Of a stretch of DNA of 64,000 nt, positions 1 through 12,393 are shown one piece after another. The position numbers were made by a program, and so were the translations under genes. The notes beneath the pieces were generated by a model. The model had not been told where the DNA came from. It saw only the letters and a list, made by a program, of their open reading frames with translations, and did not search any database. The first letter of the stretch is position 1, and each line of letters begins with the position of its first letter. The DNA is from Dugong dugon (lineage: Eukaryota > Chordata > Mammalia > Sirenia > Dugongidae), in assembly GCA_030035585.1 (NCBI GenBank), contig CM057466.1:114109182-114173181 (forward strand). Reading direction: 5' to 3'.

Positions 1-2590
1 CCCTGATTGTTTTCTCTGTTGAAGACAAAGCGTGTGCACACGTAGCGTGCATAGGTGTACACCTCAGGCAGTATCTTTGGGGTTAAGATACCCTTTGATA
101 TAAGAATTTAACGATCTTTTTGCAAACACTTAACTGGCTAGGCTGAGTGAGTGCTACCAGGTGGCGGCAGCATTGCACCGATGTAGAAGGTGGGAGCCTC
201 ATCTCCAGTCTGAGATGGCAGAGTGAAAGCCGCTTCGGTTTTCTCAGATGGCACCCTGGACGCTTACAAGGCTCTGCTATGACAACCGTGCAGAGCTAAA
301 TCCAACGGATGTTTTACAGCACAAATGGGATGATCCAAATAGGATGTAACTTAGTCCGTGTCTAATCATTAATATAAGCATGCAGCATGTGAGTTATACT
401 ATTAACAACAAAATCGCGTTTTTATTCATAGTTATCTATTTTTACACCTGGATTATTTTTCATGTTTCAAACAACCTGTGGATGTTTAAACGCGAAACAG
501 CCTTTACATCACTATCAACTTAGTATTTCTAAAGACTAAGTTAACACAATCCACATAGAACTTCAATAATATTGAAGTTGCATTTTGGAAATCCTCAACT
601 TCATTTTTACTCATTGACAAATTAGTTCTATATGAAAGAATGACAAAATAACGTGTTCACAGAAATTTAAAGGTGTGTGCTCTTCAAGTTAAAAGGAAAG
701 CTTGATGGCCTAATCTTCAAAGCATAAATTGCCCATTGAACCTGAGGCACGATTTTGGTTAAAATAGGCTCAATGTTTTTAAAAAAACATATGCTCAATG
801 TGTAATACAATAAATTGAAAAGTATATATCCAAGAGTTTTTCTTCAGTATAGGGTACGTTTTCTTTAGACACAATTGAGGTCAAGATGTCTATTACTGAA
901 AGGGTTACCTAAATACAATACTGTAGAATATTTTAAATGTACACATTATGTAGTTTTATAAAATATTTTCCTGAGTTTCAGTTAAAATTACCTGCTATTA
1001 ATAATTAAATACAAATAAAATAATTAATAATATTAATTATCAAATGATTAATTACAAATGAAATAATAAATCAAATCCAAATAAAATTATTTTTCACATA
1101 AAGTAAACTGCCTAGTCGGATGATGATTTTGACACAAGATACGCGAGTGGCTGAGTATCACATTAATAAAAGGCAGGACATCACGATCTCTTTCAGTTGT
1201 GTTTCAGAGCACACCTGTGAAACAGCTGACAGACACATTGCAAAGATGCCACCAGTATCCTAGCTGCTCCTGCAAACGCTTTCTTGTCTCCCGGTCTCCT
1301 TCTGTCTCTCTCCAACACATTTATCACCTTTTCCAGTTTCTTGATAAAAGGAGAATGGAGAAGCAGAAAATGTTTTAAAAACTCAGTGACTCAATATCCT
1401 GCTTGGAACAAGCCTGATGCGAGTAAAGAACATTATAATGGAAATCAAAAGACAGAAAGTCCGCCGTCTCCCAGTCTTCTGCTCTCTGGAATGTCTCGTA
1501 TTCTCACTCTGTCGCAATGATTTCATCCGAAAGTAGATATTTATTCATGTACTTGCTCTGTCTTTCAACAATACATATTGAGTACCAGGTTTTTATGAGA
1601 TATACTTCCAGGCAAAATGGAATATGTTTTGGCTCCCATCTTTGTAAACTAACACTATTTTGTACTTGGATTGAAAATTGAAAAATTATGAATATTGAAG
1701 TAATATAAAATGTTACGATAATTTGGAAAAAAAAAAAAGGTATTTTGGGTCAGCCTTTGCTGTAACAAACACGGTTAAACATTCTAAATCCTAGACCCAC
1801 TTACTGGGATTTAATACAAAAAGTTCTAATTGACCAAAATAATTTTGATAGTAACTTAAAGTCAATTATTATGGGATTCATCTTTATCAAAATACAAGCT
1901 CTTTTAACCATGGGGTTAATGGTTAATGTTTGCAGATGACTCGGAGCCAATGCAGAAACTAATACAGCTTTTGTTACTGTTTAGTCCTAGTGTCTTACAT
2001 GGCGCCTGGCACACAGGGAATGATTAGCGAATATGAATAAAAAAGACAGAGTAAGAGAAGTCAAACGGAGGCTGACTACATCTCAGGAATCTGGTGGATT
2101 TCCTACTTAACAGACGTGTGGAGAGTCATCATACGCTGGCCCCTTTGCTCAGGTGAGCTGTGTTTCCAGGTGGTAGTGTCGGCCAGCGTGGCGATTGTAT
2201 CTCTGTTAGGTCTAAGTAGGGGAGCTAAGCCATTAGTGTCCACAAGGCAGCTGCGAGGTTATTAATGCAGGGGTTTTGAGAGACAACAGAAGGCTTTTAA
2301 ATTTTCTAAATTTCGTATGGATTTTACATTCCCCTTTTAGCTCTGACAGTCATCATTGGGCGGTGGCTGTCTCATTCATTTGGATTGTTTGAGTTTCTCA
2401 TGAGCCAAGTGAAATGCTTTGTTACATTGTTACCCTTGGTTACAAACTGTCCTGCTTGATGCCCTTGGTACTCTGCTGACTACGTGAGTTACTCCTACAC
2501 CGATGAGACATGCAAATGCATAGTCTTTAGCCTAAGAACATAAGGTAAAAAAGGCAATTGCAAAATTGGTTGCGTTTACATAATGACAAC
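1..2590. other. Unique AT-rich non-coding stretch
   Basis: No gene, intact repeat or RNA was recognised here. A short A run lies at about 1727-1738. The segment near 2000-2045 ('GCGCCTGGCACACAGG' then 'GAATATGAATAAA') resembles the 3' end of an old L2 element but is too short to assign firmly. The 78-codon open frame at 1284-1520 has no recognisable domain and no coding-like composition, so it is not called. Confidence 0.6.
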
Positions 2591-2596
2591 AATGCA

Positions 2597-2750
2597 TTAT
2601 ATTTACATATGAACACAATACATTACACATATACATGTATGTACACATAATTGCATATACATACATACGCATATATACATATATAAACAATATATAATAC
2701 ATTATATACACAATATGTAATGCATTATATAACACATTATAATGATACTA
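2597..2750. repeat. Alternating purine-pyrimidine low-complexity repeat
   Basis: An imperfect mixture of CATATA, TACATA and TATATA units with long alternating purine-pyrimidine runs. It is typical of decayed (CA/TA)n microsatellite DNA. It produces a spurious tyrosine- and methionine-rich open frame on the minus strand. Confidence 0.85.
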
Positions 2751-2810
2751 TTATTTAAGGAACAGAAGTATGGTAGCATGAGATTTGAAATATTTGGAGA
2801 AATAATGTGA

Positions 2811-2945
2811 AGATTAATTTATTCATTTATTTGACAAGTCTATATTGAATGCCTACTCTTTTCTGGTCCTTGTGTTAGGAGCTAGGACTCAAATAATAAA
2901 CATGGTCCTTGAACTGATGGAGCTAAAAATTTAGTCAGAAAAATA
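2811..2945 (+). repeat. Old LINE 3' fragment (L1M/L2 type)
   Basis: The order 'ATTCATTTATTTGACAA', 'TATTGAATGCCTACTC', 'TCAAATAATAAACATGG' and 'GAACTGATGGAGCT' follows the familiar ancient mammalian LINE motif: target-like ATTCATT, then 'tattgagtgcctact', then a 'catggagctta' block. The family name is uncertain because the L1M and L2 literature both contain similar strings. Divergence is high, as expected for a pre-placental insertion. Confidence 0.5.
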
Positions 2946-4195
2946 AGTATTAATCAAATAATTTCACAAATAATTCTTAAATTATATCTGTGATAACTGC
3001 TACAAAATATAATGATTAAATGTTTTGATTATTTAAGAATCATCTAGCATACACAAGAATTTTTTCATATTATATATTTGAAGTGTAAGAAGTATATTTG
3101 AAGTATAAGAAGTTATGGGCAATTTGATTTTTTTCTTAAATGTTTTGGACTAAATTTTCAAAAAGATGCACCTGAATAAGCTCAGTAAAAGGAAAGGTGA
3201 TGTTTGCAATACAACTAACAGATACAATTTTAATTTTTCTGTATACATGATGCAAACGTTTGGATAACATTCTAAAATTTCAGTCAAAGACTCTAAAGCC
3301 TCAAATTACCAAAAGACTGGGTGGAGTAAAGACTAACAAGTAGTATCCTGTTGGGATTTTTCTGAACATCATATTATTAAAATTGCTAATTTACAAAATA
3401 GTTTTAAGCAATCATATTTTATTAATCCACAATATTATTTCTCTATCCCTTACTCAAGTCTTCTCCTTACTCTTTCTTTTTTATTTCCTTTCTTCCTACC
3501 TGTGTTGTCCACCAGAATACAGATTCTATGCATAGACAGGGCTATGTGGGCGGCTTGATCTTCACAAAGTATTTAGCATTAAAATCATGTAGCCCTGAAT
3601 TCTAAATTATTTTTATCTTCCTTGACATCTCAAATTCCCTTTTGAGAACCATTTTTTTGTAGCTCATTGTTCTTTGTGTCCAGACCGTTAATTGCATGGC
3701 CATCAGGAAAGTGATATACAGTATATTTAAAGATTACATGTTACTGTAAATCTAAGACAAAGTGATTTGGTTTATAAGGCGAATTACAACTCTATCGGAA
3801 TCCTTCAAAGCTATTAAGATTGTTCTTTTTGTTGGCTCTTTTTGGCCACAGTAAGCAATGATAACAAAATGTGTTGATAAAAAATAAGCAATGAAGAAAT
3901 GAAGGAGTTCTAAGATTATCGCACACGTAAACACGTACACATCTTCCTTTGATATGGGTTAATTTACATAGGAAATAAAAAGGTTTTTAATTGAGGTTTT
4001 ATCTATAAATCATGTCTCTTGCTATCTTGCATTCTATTAAGAGTATGAAGCAAAGTTAAAGAATCTCCTGATTCCTGGGTGGATAGACTTAGTATCTGAG
4101 TTTCAGCAATCGCTCTCTGCGGTGGGGGTGATGAGGCAGGAGCTGTTGTTTGTCTGCCTGACATTCATCTCCTCACCCTCTCCTATCCCTTTGTT
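2946..4195. other. Unique AT-rich non-coding stretch
   Basis: Strongly AT-rich with short homopolymer tracts. I recognise no repeat family, exon or RNA. The open frame at 3752-3940 on the minus strand carries no domain. Confidence 0.55.
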
Positions 4196-4202
4196 TCTTG
4201 CG

Positions 4203-4560
4203 TTTTTGAAAACTTTTCTTTATTTTGTTGTTGTTGACAATATACACAGCGTTTTCTGCATGTACATGTACAGTTTAGTGACATTGATTATATTCTTCGA
4301 GTTGTGCAACCATTCTCACCTTCCTTTTCTGAGTTGTTCCTCCATCATTAACGTAAACTCACTGCCCTCTAAGTTTCCCATCTAACCTTTCGAGTTGCTG
4401 TTGTCAATTTGATCCCATATAGATAGTTCTTAAAAGAGCACAATGCTAAGGGCAGACATTCTTTACTAGTTAAGCTATTGCTTGGTTTTAAGAAGACTTC
4501 AGGGGGTAGCACCCCATTGTTTTTTGGAAATACAGCCTTGATTATTTTTTTCAAATGGTA
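4203..4560 (-). mobile_element. L1 3' UTR fragment, Afrotherian type
   Basis: The block 'ATTATATTCTTCGAGTTGTG', 'CAACCATTCTCACC', 'CATATAGATAGTTCTTAAAA' and 'AAGAAGACTTCAGGGG' matches, from memory of elephant and hyrax sequence, the reverse complement of a lineage-specific L1 3' UTR. The low apparent divergence and absence of ORF2 sequence suggest a 5'-truncated insertion. The family assignment is recalled rather than computed. An open frame over 4122-4385 is only a reading of this UTR. Confidence 0.6.
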
Positions 4561-4834
4561 GGCCTCGAAAGCAAATGAAAAACCTGCACATGTATTTTGT
4601 GCTCTTCCATGTTACACTCTCGTCACTGTAATCCATAAAGGGGTCTGATTGCACAAGCTGACAACCTGGAGCTGCCAAACACTGAAGATTATGTGGGGAA
4701 ATATTTACTATCCCTCTGATCTGCCTCTGTCATGGTGTACTCACCTGGACTGGGGACTGCTACAGGGCTTTCCTATGCTCATGACAAATGTGATGTTGTG
4801 ACTCCAAATCCTAAAATAACTGTCAACCTGGAGC

Positions 4835-4991
4835 TAGGTTTGTGGTTCTAACTTGCCAGCTGCTCTGAGGGAGAAAGATGTGGCAGTCTGCTTCCTTGAA
4901 GATTATAGCCTTGGAAATCCCGTAGGGAAGCTCTTCTCTGTCCTATAGGGTCACTATGAGTCAGAATCGACTCAACAGCAGTTGAGTTGGG
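4835..4991 (+). mobile_element. AfroSINE with damaged tRNA head
   Basis: The body 'GAGGGAGAAAGATGTGGCAG' followed by 'TCTGCTTCC', then 'CTCTGTCCTATAGGGTCAC' and 'TATGAGTCAGAATCGACTC', is the canonical AfroSINE body and RTE-like tail. The tRNA-derived head is mostly lost: only a degraded B-box-like 'GTGGTTCTAACTT' remains. It sits 26 bp from a separate 71-bp RTE insertion. Confidence 0.85.
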
Positions 4992-5017
4992 ATAGTTCTG
5001 TTGTAAGCTTATATTAT

Positions 5018-5088
5018 GCTGTTGTTGTTACATTCTGTCAAGTCCGTTCCAATTCACAGTAACCCCAGGTACAATAGAACGAAACACT
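5018..5088 (-). mobile_element. 71-bp 5'-truncated RTE LINE insertion
   Basis: On the minus strand this is the extreme 3' end of the RTE: CAAC-type tail, the 'GACTC..' equivalent, and the RTE-specific 'TACAATAGAACGAAACACTG' block also seen in the longer copies at 23.6 and 27.4 kb. Flanking copies of GCTTATATTAT at 5007-5017 and 5089-5099 are a perfect 11-bp target-site duplication. This shows that a very short 5'-truncated retrotransposition, not a later deletion, made the fragment. Confidence 0.9.
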
Positions 5089-5099
5089 GCTTATATTAT

Positions 5100-7798
5100 A
5101 GAAGAGACTTTACCTTACATTGTTACCTATCTGAAACATTTAACCCATTTTAAGGATTTTATATTTTACATTTTTCTATTTTGAGACCCCACTCATTGAT
5201 ATATACATCCACATTAATTTTGTTTCTTTTTTTTAAAAAAAGGGGTTACTTCTTTTAAAAATGGGAATGATTCTGTGTGCTTTTTGTCAGTGGATATTTC
5301 AAAATCTGGCTTATTATGAAATCAAAGAATAAATTTATGCAATTAATATTAATAGTAGTTTTCAATACTCTGACTTTGAGAGACAATTATAAGTTTGAAA
5401 CAACAGGTAAATTAATATTGCTCATATCCTATTTTATTTGATATAAAAGGGCAAAGGGAGATGAATTAGAGGAATTACAATGGTAAGAGGAACATCCATT
5501 CCTGTAAAAACACATGTCTGTGTAACAATAAGCAATGAGTCTACAGAAAGCTTGTGACACTGAAACCCAGTCCTCTTTAGTTGCTTTACAAAATTTCTCG
5601 ATTTCTGTTAATTTTCCATTTCAACTCAAAATGAAAAATTCAATGATAATTGACCAGTTCAGTAAACAATGGGCACTGGGATTTCAGAACAGGGATCAAT
5701 ACTGAGAGTCCTTTCCATCAGTTTTCCGGGAACCCCTGTAGAATAACTGATACAATTAGGTATTGATGGGATGTCACATGCTTTTTATGATGGGCAAGGA
5801 ACGCCAATACTCAACAGTATTTCCTCAGAGTGCGTGTGTCTGCATGTGCGTGCATGCGTTTCAATAATCATTACTGGTTAAGAGTTTTATGAAAATGATT
5901 CCTCACCCAGCTAACTGTTAGCCTCAAATTCAACAGAGTTCTTGGAAATTCACTTATTTCTCATTCATTTGATTCAACTAATATTATGATTACTTGAAAC
6001 TATTATAAGTGAATTCCCAGTGTTCAACCTGAGTCCTGACATTCCAGGGAGAGGTAATATAGAGCCTTATTTTGACCATGGTAGCCTGCCCAGCGCTCTG
6101 AAATGTATAAGTGTGTTAGTAACATTTCTCTGACAATTCTTCCCTCTTACACCAACGTTCTCAGATCTACCTGCTCCCTACATGTCCAACTAAATCCAGT
6201 TCCCGTCTCTTTGTAATGTAACATAGGTCCGAAAGTATCAGGACACCTAAAGACTTTAGGAGTAAGCCAGATTTTCTATGAAGGCTAGGGTTTCCAATTG
6301 CAAATTTTCAACAGTATTTGGAAATTATGAGCTGTGATGAAGGCATGTGTCAATATTCTGTGCATCTTGATTTAATTTACTGCTGTGTCTTTTGGTTTTA
6401 CATCTTACAGACAATAGCACTTAGCAGTCTGTTATCTATGAAGAAGAAAGAGAAATAGTTGCTTACGTAAATATACCTAGATTTAAGTCTTTCATGGCTC
6501 TTTGAAAAATTGCAGTAAGCGTTGTACGATTACATAAGTGCCAGTTATGATATGTCCAATTAAGGAGAAATAGGAGTATAAACCCAGAGAGGCAGGAAAG
6601 TTTTCTACGGGAGAAGGGCATTGAACCTAGGGCTAGAAGACTGAGTAAGATACAAGCAGGCAGGGGCAGGGCGGGCTGTGGGAACTATTTGAGCAGCTGC
6701 TCTGCCAGGAGTCAAGGAACAGGTTGGTGGATTCCAAGAACTGGCAAGTCAATGGGGTAGGTGGACCAGCTCTGATGAGAAGGTGGCCAGGGAAGAGGCA
6801 GGGGCAGATTAGGCCTGTGTCCCCATTGGCTAGCTCAGAGCCTGGTGAACACAAGGCAAAGGAGCTGCACGTAAGTCTAGACTAAGCTATGCTGGAGAAC
6901 TAGAAAGAAGACATCACTAAAATACTTCATGCCTGTTGTCTCTTCAATCTGGCTTTTGTGTTCTTCTCTTATCAGCTGCACTCATTTGTTTGCAATTTGC
7001 TGGGGGCATCTTGAGTATGGCTAGCAGTTTTCCCATCAGGACAGCCCACAGACTAGTTGTTTGCACCTTAGATTGCTGTGCCATGGGCTAAAGGTTGTGT
7101 TCTAGATGGCCATGGTTATTAGAGCTTATGGAATATAAGATATGTATGACTATCAATCAGTCCATTCCACTTGTTAGGTTAAAGTAACTGACTTTTCTTC
7201 TTTGAAAAAGTTGTCATCATCCTACTCTTGGCCTTTCTTTGGGAAATTGGCATTGTAAAAGTACATTGATCGTGTGTCTGCGTGTGTTCTTTGTTTTCTA
7301 AAGTGGAACTCTAAATCAGCATCTTCCAACAGAAGTTTCTGCTGTGATGTGTATGCTCTATGACTGCTGTCCAATGCTACCTAATGTCCAATGCTGCTTT
7401 ACAAAATAATATTCTGGATGTAAGTTTTTCTCTTCTATTAGTTCTTGTATGTTTCCTGAGAGTATTGCCCCAGAAAATGCTGGCTACGGAGCCTTATACA
7501 TAACAGACATGTAATAACCATTCACTGAATTGGATGTAACATGCCATCATGTCGGTTCTCCGTATTTATTTGAATCTGGGAATGTAAGAATTGTGAGTGT
7601 GTTTTTTTAAGAAGTAGCCAGTCCCTTGGTTGGTTTGTTTGTTTGTTTCATTTTACAATTAATTTTTCAAGAACTATACTTATATTTCTGGAACTGGGCT
7701 ACACTTTAAATTACTATGCAAATATAATCTTTTATAACTTTACTAGTGATTTGGAAAGATAAAAACAGCTTTTTCAACTGTAACTCAAGATGAAGATA
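5100..7798. other. Unique non-coding stretch
   Basis: Mostly AT-rich unique sequence. A GC-richer, purine-rich island spans about 6600-6870, where the minus strand is open for 73 codons; it has no start context, domain or splice structure that I trust. A weak resemblance to reverse L1 lies near 5150-5290 but I do not call it. Confidence 0.5.
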
Positions 7799-7850
7799 TA
7801 GGTCGCCATGAGTTGGAATCTACTCAACGCCAACTAACAACAACAACAAA
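7799..7850 (+). mobile_element. AfroSINE/RTE 3' tail fragment
   Basis: Contains 'GGTCGCCATGAGTTGGAATC', 'TACTCAACGCCAACTAAC' and a CAACAACAAC tail, which is the shared 3' end of AfroSINEs and the RTE. No head or body is present, so which of the two it came from cannot be decided. Confidence 0.8.
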
Positions 7851-9289
7851 TACACACATATATATCACTATAATTAATTAATGACTTTTCTGATTGGATA
7901 TGGCTATAAAAACTATGCTGATCTCTTAAAAAACAAAGGCATAGACAATTACTTTAATCGGGCAGTGATAAGAATAACATTATCTTAACTTCTCAGCAGT
8001 GTGGGAATGGTCTGGTTGGGCCTGTTATAGTCTTTAGGACTACCGTAGATCTCTTTGGCTGTGTTTCAGTCTTCTTACTCCTAGAAATCTTTGACCCTGT
8101 ACACTGGCATTGGCAACTCATGTCTATGTGCTTGAGATCTAAATTCCAATGCTTCTATAAGATTCATTCCTCTTTACATTTGAATCAGTAGAATACCTTG
8201 GACAAACATTGTTTGCTCTTCTTGTAATTAGCTTCCTAAACAGAATGTGGTTCCCTCTGAATGAACCCTTGAGATTTCATCTAACTGTTTCCACGATGTT
8301 GATGACTGCCTTGTGGTCAATATCAGGGAGCACAGCCCTCACTTTATCCATTTTGGTGTTTGCTGTTGGGAATCTGTTTAGGAACAGAGAGTCAGAATTA
8401 GGAACCTGGGATCTTCTTAAATGAAAAGTGAGAATATTACCGAGGATGCTAAGTTAAGTAGTTTCTGGAATTAAAATAGCAACTGCCCATTTATTTCCCT
8501 CATGGCTAGAGAGCCATTGGGTTTATTGCACCCAAATAAATAAGCACCGTTGCCTCCCTCTTCTGCACAACTACAGAGACACTGCTCCCTGAGTGCTACA
8601 GTGCAACCACCCAGAGGGTGAGTCTATCAATCAGCTGCCATCTAGCTCCCAATTGGATCTACCTACAAAATGCTCCGTTGGCAGAGAAAATGAATATGTT
8701 CTTACTTCTGTGTAGAGCTGTGAATAAAAAATAATAACAATGACCTGAACTCTTTGGTCATTCAGTACAGATGCAAACCTAAGGATGCTCTATAGAGAGG
8801 CAATAATTAGTGAGTTTAATAGAAATAGAGGATGCAAAGCCCATGAGCTAAATTTGTTTTGTCCTTTCCCAAATTTGTTTCATTTGAAATTCTTATTGAT
8901 GGTACCTTTATCAAATAATTATTATGAACCATTTTATCTCCTCCCCGAATCTCGTAGTTTCCTAGTATCCAATCATCTCAGATAAGATAAAAATATTTCT
9001 ATCATCATGAAGACTTAATCCAACACACAGATTAATTAGACCACTCGACATATATTCTGGTTTTAGTAATGGGGTTCAATTGTAGGCAAGACACTCCTAA
9101 TAAATGTTATGAAGTCTGTTACCAAATCTAGACATATTCAGACAAATGTATTGTTTTATTATTTCATAAGATCTGATAGTGTTTTGTAATACATTTTTAT
9201 AAAAATTATTTCTTGCTGAGATACAACATTGAATCTTTGTTTTTGAGTTGGGATTTTTTTAATCTGCTTCCAAATTAGTATTTGGGTGA
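7851..9289. other. Unique AT-rich non-coding stretch
   Basis: No repeat, exon or RNA recognised. Open frames at 8209-8424 and 8785-8985 have no family resemblance. Confidence 0.5.
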
Positions 9290-10640
9290 ATAGGCAGATC
9301 ATAGAGGTCAACAAGTAAAAGTGGAGGGGACAAGACCAATGTGGAGGGTGAAAGAGCTCATGGGAGGGAACATGTATTTTCAGATTTGAACTTGTCTAGT
9401 TTAGGGTGATTTTAAGTATCTAGATGACAGTGACAAGCCATGAAGTAGGTGGAGAATGCTGAAGCTTGGAGAAGGGGTCAAGGCCCAGTTTGTGAGCAGG
9501 CATCAAATTGGGAAAGACGGATCCCAGGATAGTAGGGAGAAGACAAGTTTACCTCAGTAGACTATCTACTGAGAAGGGGACCTGTCCATTCTCTCAAGGG
9601 CAAGCAGAGAAGATGGGAGAAGAACCAGGAGACCATGGCCAACTCACGGTCAAGAAAGTAGAGTTACAGTGTTGTTGTTGTTGTGTGCCATCGAGTCGAT
9701 TTCAACTCATAGTACCCCATGTGACAGAGTAGAACTGTTCCATAGGCTTTTCTAGGCTGTAATCTTTATGGGAACAGATTGCCAGGTCTTTTTTCCCATG
9801 GAGTGGCTGGTGGGTTCGAACTGCCAGCCTTTCAGTTAGCAGCCAAGCACTTAACCATTGTATCACCAGGGCTCCTTAGAGTTACAATGAAGGGACCAAT
9901 GTCACAAAGTCACAGACAGTACAATTAAAAAAAGAAAGTAAAATCATCTTTCAGATTAACTACCTGAGCAGGTGATTGACCAACATAATGAATGTAACTT
10001 TAGTCAAGTGGTGGGGTTGAACTTCAGATTATAGGTGCCTGAGAAATGAATGAGCTATCTAGATAGTGAGAAAAACCTAGCCTTGGAGAAATTTGGCTGG
10101 GGAGATGGGGAGAGGAGGAGAGACCATGGTAGCTAGAGTAGAGTGTACATTTAAGGAGGACTGTCTTGGAGATAGGTAGGAGATCTAAACACACAGGCTG
10201 AAGTCAAGGAACTAGAAGGGAAGGTGACGTTGCTAATACACAAGACAGTTTTAGAGTGACCATTTTTAGAACCTAGGTGAGAAAGAGATGATAAAAGGTG
10301 CAGGGGAAACGGTGATCTTGATGTGAAAGTCATTCGTTTACCTTCTGGGCCCAGAGAAAAAGGAGGTGAGAACTCTGGATACGGGCACACTCGTGGGAGA
10401 GAGGTGGGTAGGAGCTTAAGTGGCTGGCTGCTGATGCCTTTACTCACCTTAATTAAGTAAAAGGTGAATTGTTTCCTGAAAATGAGTGATGAAGCCATTG
10501 TGTATGGGTTTATGGAGAGTGTTGAAACTTTGGACTAATCCTGAGAGAATGAGTGAGCTGACCAAGTAGGGACCCTGAAAGAATTAAAGGCAAAGTGAAG
10601 GCTCATTGAAGTTGATGAGATCAATTCACAGGAGGCACAG
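9290..10640 (+). repeat. Purine-rich ancient repeat, family uncertain
   Basis: Long purine-rich stretches ('GGTGGAGAATGCTGAAGC', 'GGCTGGGGAGATGGGGAG', 'AAGTGGTGGGGTTGAAC') resemble a well-known class of old mammalian interspersed repeat that also appears at 46.5-47.7 kb and 55.2-55.5 kb. I cannot name it firmly. An AfroSINE splits it at 9672-9876. The open frame on the minus strand at 10151-10498 is an artefact of its purine bias. Confidence 0.35.
9672..9876 (-). mobile_element. AfroSINE, full-length, minus strand
   Basis: Read on the minus strand it has a tRNA-Asn-like head ('AGGAGCCCTGGTGATACAAT' region, B-box 'GGTTCGAAC'), an AfroSINE body and a (CAA)n tail. Flanking copies TAGAGTTACAGTG (9659-9671) and TAGAGTTACAATG (9877-9889) are a 13-bp TSD with one mismatch. 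The insertion splits a purine-rich older repeat. Confidence 0.93.
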
Positions 10641-10699
10641 ATTCTACGTGGTTCAGGATGTTCTCCAGCAGCTTTCAGTCTTCGAGCATGGCTGTTAAC

Positions 10700-11325
10700 A
10701 TAGCTGGGGCAGGCTGGTTATGACCCCTGAGAAGATCCCGCACCCTAATCCTTGAGTGTGATGAGATAGTACTCCCGTTAATGTCACCTTGCATGGCTGT
10801 GGGAACTTTGCAGATGTAATGGAGGTTACTAATCAGTTGACCTTAGGGGAGGAAGATTATCCTGAATTATTTGGGAAGGACCATTGTAATCTCACAAGCC
10901 TGTGAAAACAGCGACAGAAAAGGAAGCCAGGAGATGCAGCAGGGGGATGTTGGAGAGACTGGAAACATGAGGATTTCATGATAGCTTCAAGTTAGAAGCG
11001 ACCATAACCCAAGGAATGCAGGTGACTCTAGAAGCTTAGAGTGAACTCCAGCTGACTCTTCCTGCAACTGCATGGAAGTGAATTCTCCCAACAATTGGAA
11101 GCAACCTCAAAGCAAATTTCCCCCAGAGACTCTAGCTTGGAGTCAAGCATCGCCAGCATCATGGCGTTGGCCTTTGAGACCCTGAGCAGAGAATCCAGAC
11201 AGTCCAGCTGGACTTCTGACCTGTATAAACGATGGGATAATAAATTCATGTTGTTTGGCTTTGGCTAAGTTTGTAACAATTTGTTATAGCAGCAATAGAC
11301 ACCAGTGCAATACTGTCTATGGAAA
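10700..11325 (+). mobile_element. Old LTR-like repeat (MaLR-like tail)
   Basis: The order 'AACTTTGCAGATGTAAT', 'GATTATCCTGAATTATTTGG', 'CAAGGAATGCAGGTGACTC', 'GGACTTCTGACCTGTATAAA', 'GATAATAAATTCATGTTGTT' and 'TTGTTATAGCAGCAATAGA' matches a widespread mammalian repeat whose end carries an AATAAA signal and a 'gtaatttgttatagcagc' terminus, as in MaLR-type LTRs. No coding part is present. The exact subfamily is not determined. Confidence 0.55.
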
Positions 11326-11754
11326 TTAAAGACAAACACATTAGTCTTACATTGGAGTTTTCCATGATGAGGGTGAAGAATAGATGAGTTCAAGTGAATT
11401 GAGAGTGCCTGTGAGAGAGTCTGCAGTCTGGGTTATGTAGAAGGAGAAATGTGATGGTCTGGGGCAACTAAGAAACTTGAGAGAGACAGCAGTGGTGCTG
11501 ATCTGTTCTAGGAGGGTCTAGAAAATCTTTCTAAATACGTGGGTTCATTAGCTCACTTCCCTAAAGCCAATTCCTGTTTTAAGATCTTCATTGACTCTCA
11601 GTTTTTTCACAAATCATATTTTCATTACTTAGACACTCAAAATTCTTTACTGTCTGCTTTTAAACTATCTTACCAACCATGTGCTTACCTCTCTCTCACT
11701 TTAACCTTTTACTCCAGCCCAGCCCATTGTAGTAGATAGACTTATTGGTTCTTC
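11326..11754. other. Unique or unassigned sequence
   Basis: The first 200 bp are purine-rich and may continue the ancient repeat that ends near 10640. The remainder is unique. No gene seen. Confidence 0.4.
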
Positions 11755-12115
11755 AATCTCTCTTCTTAATAGTATCACATATCTATGTGGTTGCTGTGAC
11801 CTCAGGTGGCAGAATGTGTTTTAGACTTGATTTGGCCCATTGGATATTAGCAGACATGGTTTAAGCAAAGGCTTGAAGTGTCTTCCCATGCTTGCCTTAA
11901 ATTCTTGAGTTTCTACCTTTGCTATGAAAAGAAGATGCTTGAGCAGCCACTGTGCCTTCCTACCCACCACCCAACTATTGGCCCTAGAATGAGACTCTGA
12001 AGCAGAACCACCCCTACTGACAGGGTGATACTTGAGTGAGAAATGAAGGCTCCTTGTGTGTGCCACTGGGATTTGGTTGTCACGTAGTGAAAGCGGTCTA
12101 ACACAAGAAAAATAC
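11755..12115 (+). mobile_element. Old LTR-like or MER-type repeat
   Basis: 'TTGGCCCATTGGATATTAGC', 'AGACATGGTTTAAGCAAAG', 'GCTTGAAGTGTCTTCC' and 'GCCACTGGGATTTGGTTGTC' follow in order the motifs of an old mammalian repeat usually ending in an 'ataaatgcttattgttgtat..cactgagattttggggttg' type terminus. The polyadenylation-like part is eroded here. Family name withheld. Confidence 0.4.
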
Positions 12116-12251
12116 CTTACATGCCTTCCTGCATTCTTACTCTTCCTCTTGGCATTGCCTCCTCAACACTGTACATGGAATGTTTTCTTCATTTCTCTTT
12201 AGTTGGAAAAATCTGACGCATTCTTCATGTTACAGGTTGCCTCTCTTAGCC

Positions 12252-12393
12252 CATAACCGAGCCCATTGCCTTGGAGTCGATTCCGACTCATTGTGACCCT
12301 ATAGAGTAGAACTGCTCCGTTGGGTGTCCAAGGAGTGGCTGATGGATTTAAACTGCTGACCTTTTTGGTTAACCACTGAGCCACCAAGGCTCC
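12252..12393 (-). mobile_element. AfroSINE, minus strand
   Basis: Minus-strand order: 'GGAGCCTTGGTGGCTCAGTG' head with A box, 'CAGTTTAAATCCATC' (decayed B box), shortened body, 'CACAATGAGTCGGAATCGAC' tail, ending in a GGGCTCGGTTATGG region. The head-to-tail length of about 140 bp is shorter than the 200-bp copies because the middle 'GAAAGATGTGGCAGTCTG' box is absent. The same short form occurs in the next copy and at 31.79 and 58.06 kb, so it is a subfamily rather than a local deletion. Confidence 0.88.

Noticed and set aside
2597..2750. CRISPR-like or ordered array
   Set aside because: Short irregular CATATA/TATACA units without spacers; a decayed microsatellite in a mammalian context.
10151..10498. 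115-codon minus-strand open frame (MASSLIFRKQFTF...)
   Set aside because: Falls in a purine-rich ancient repeat; the serine/proline/leucine-rich product reflects that bias.
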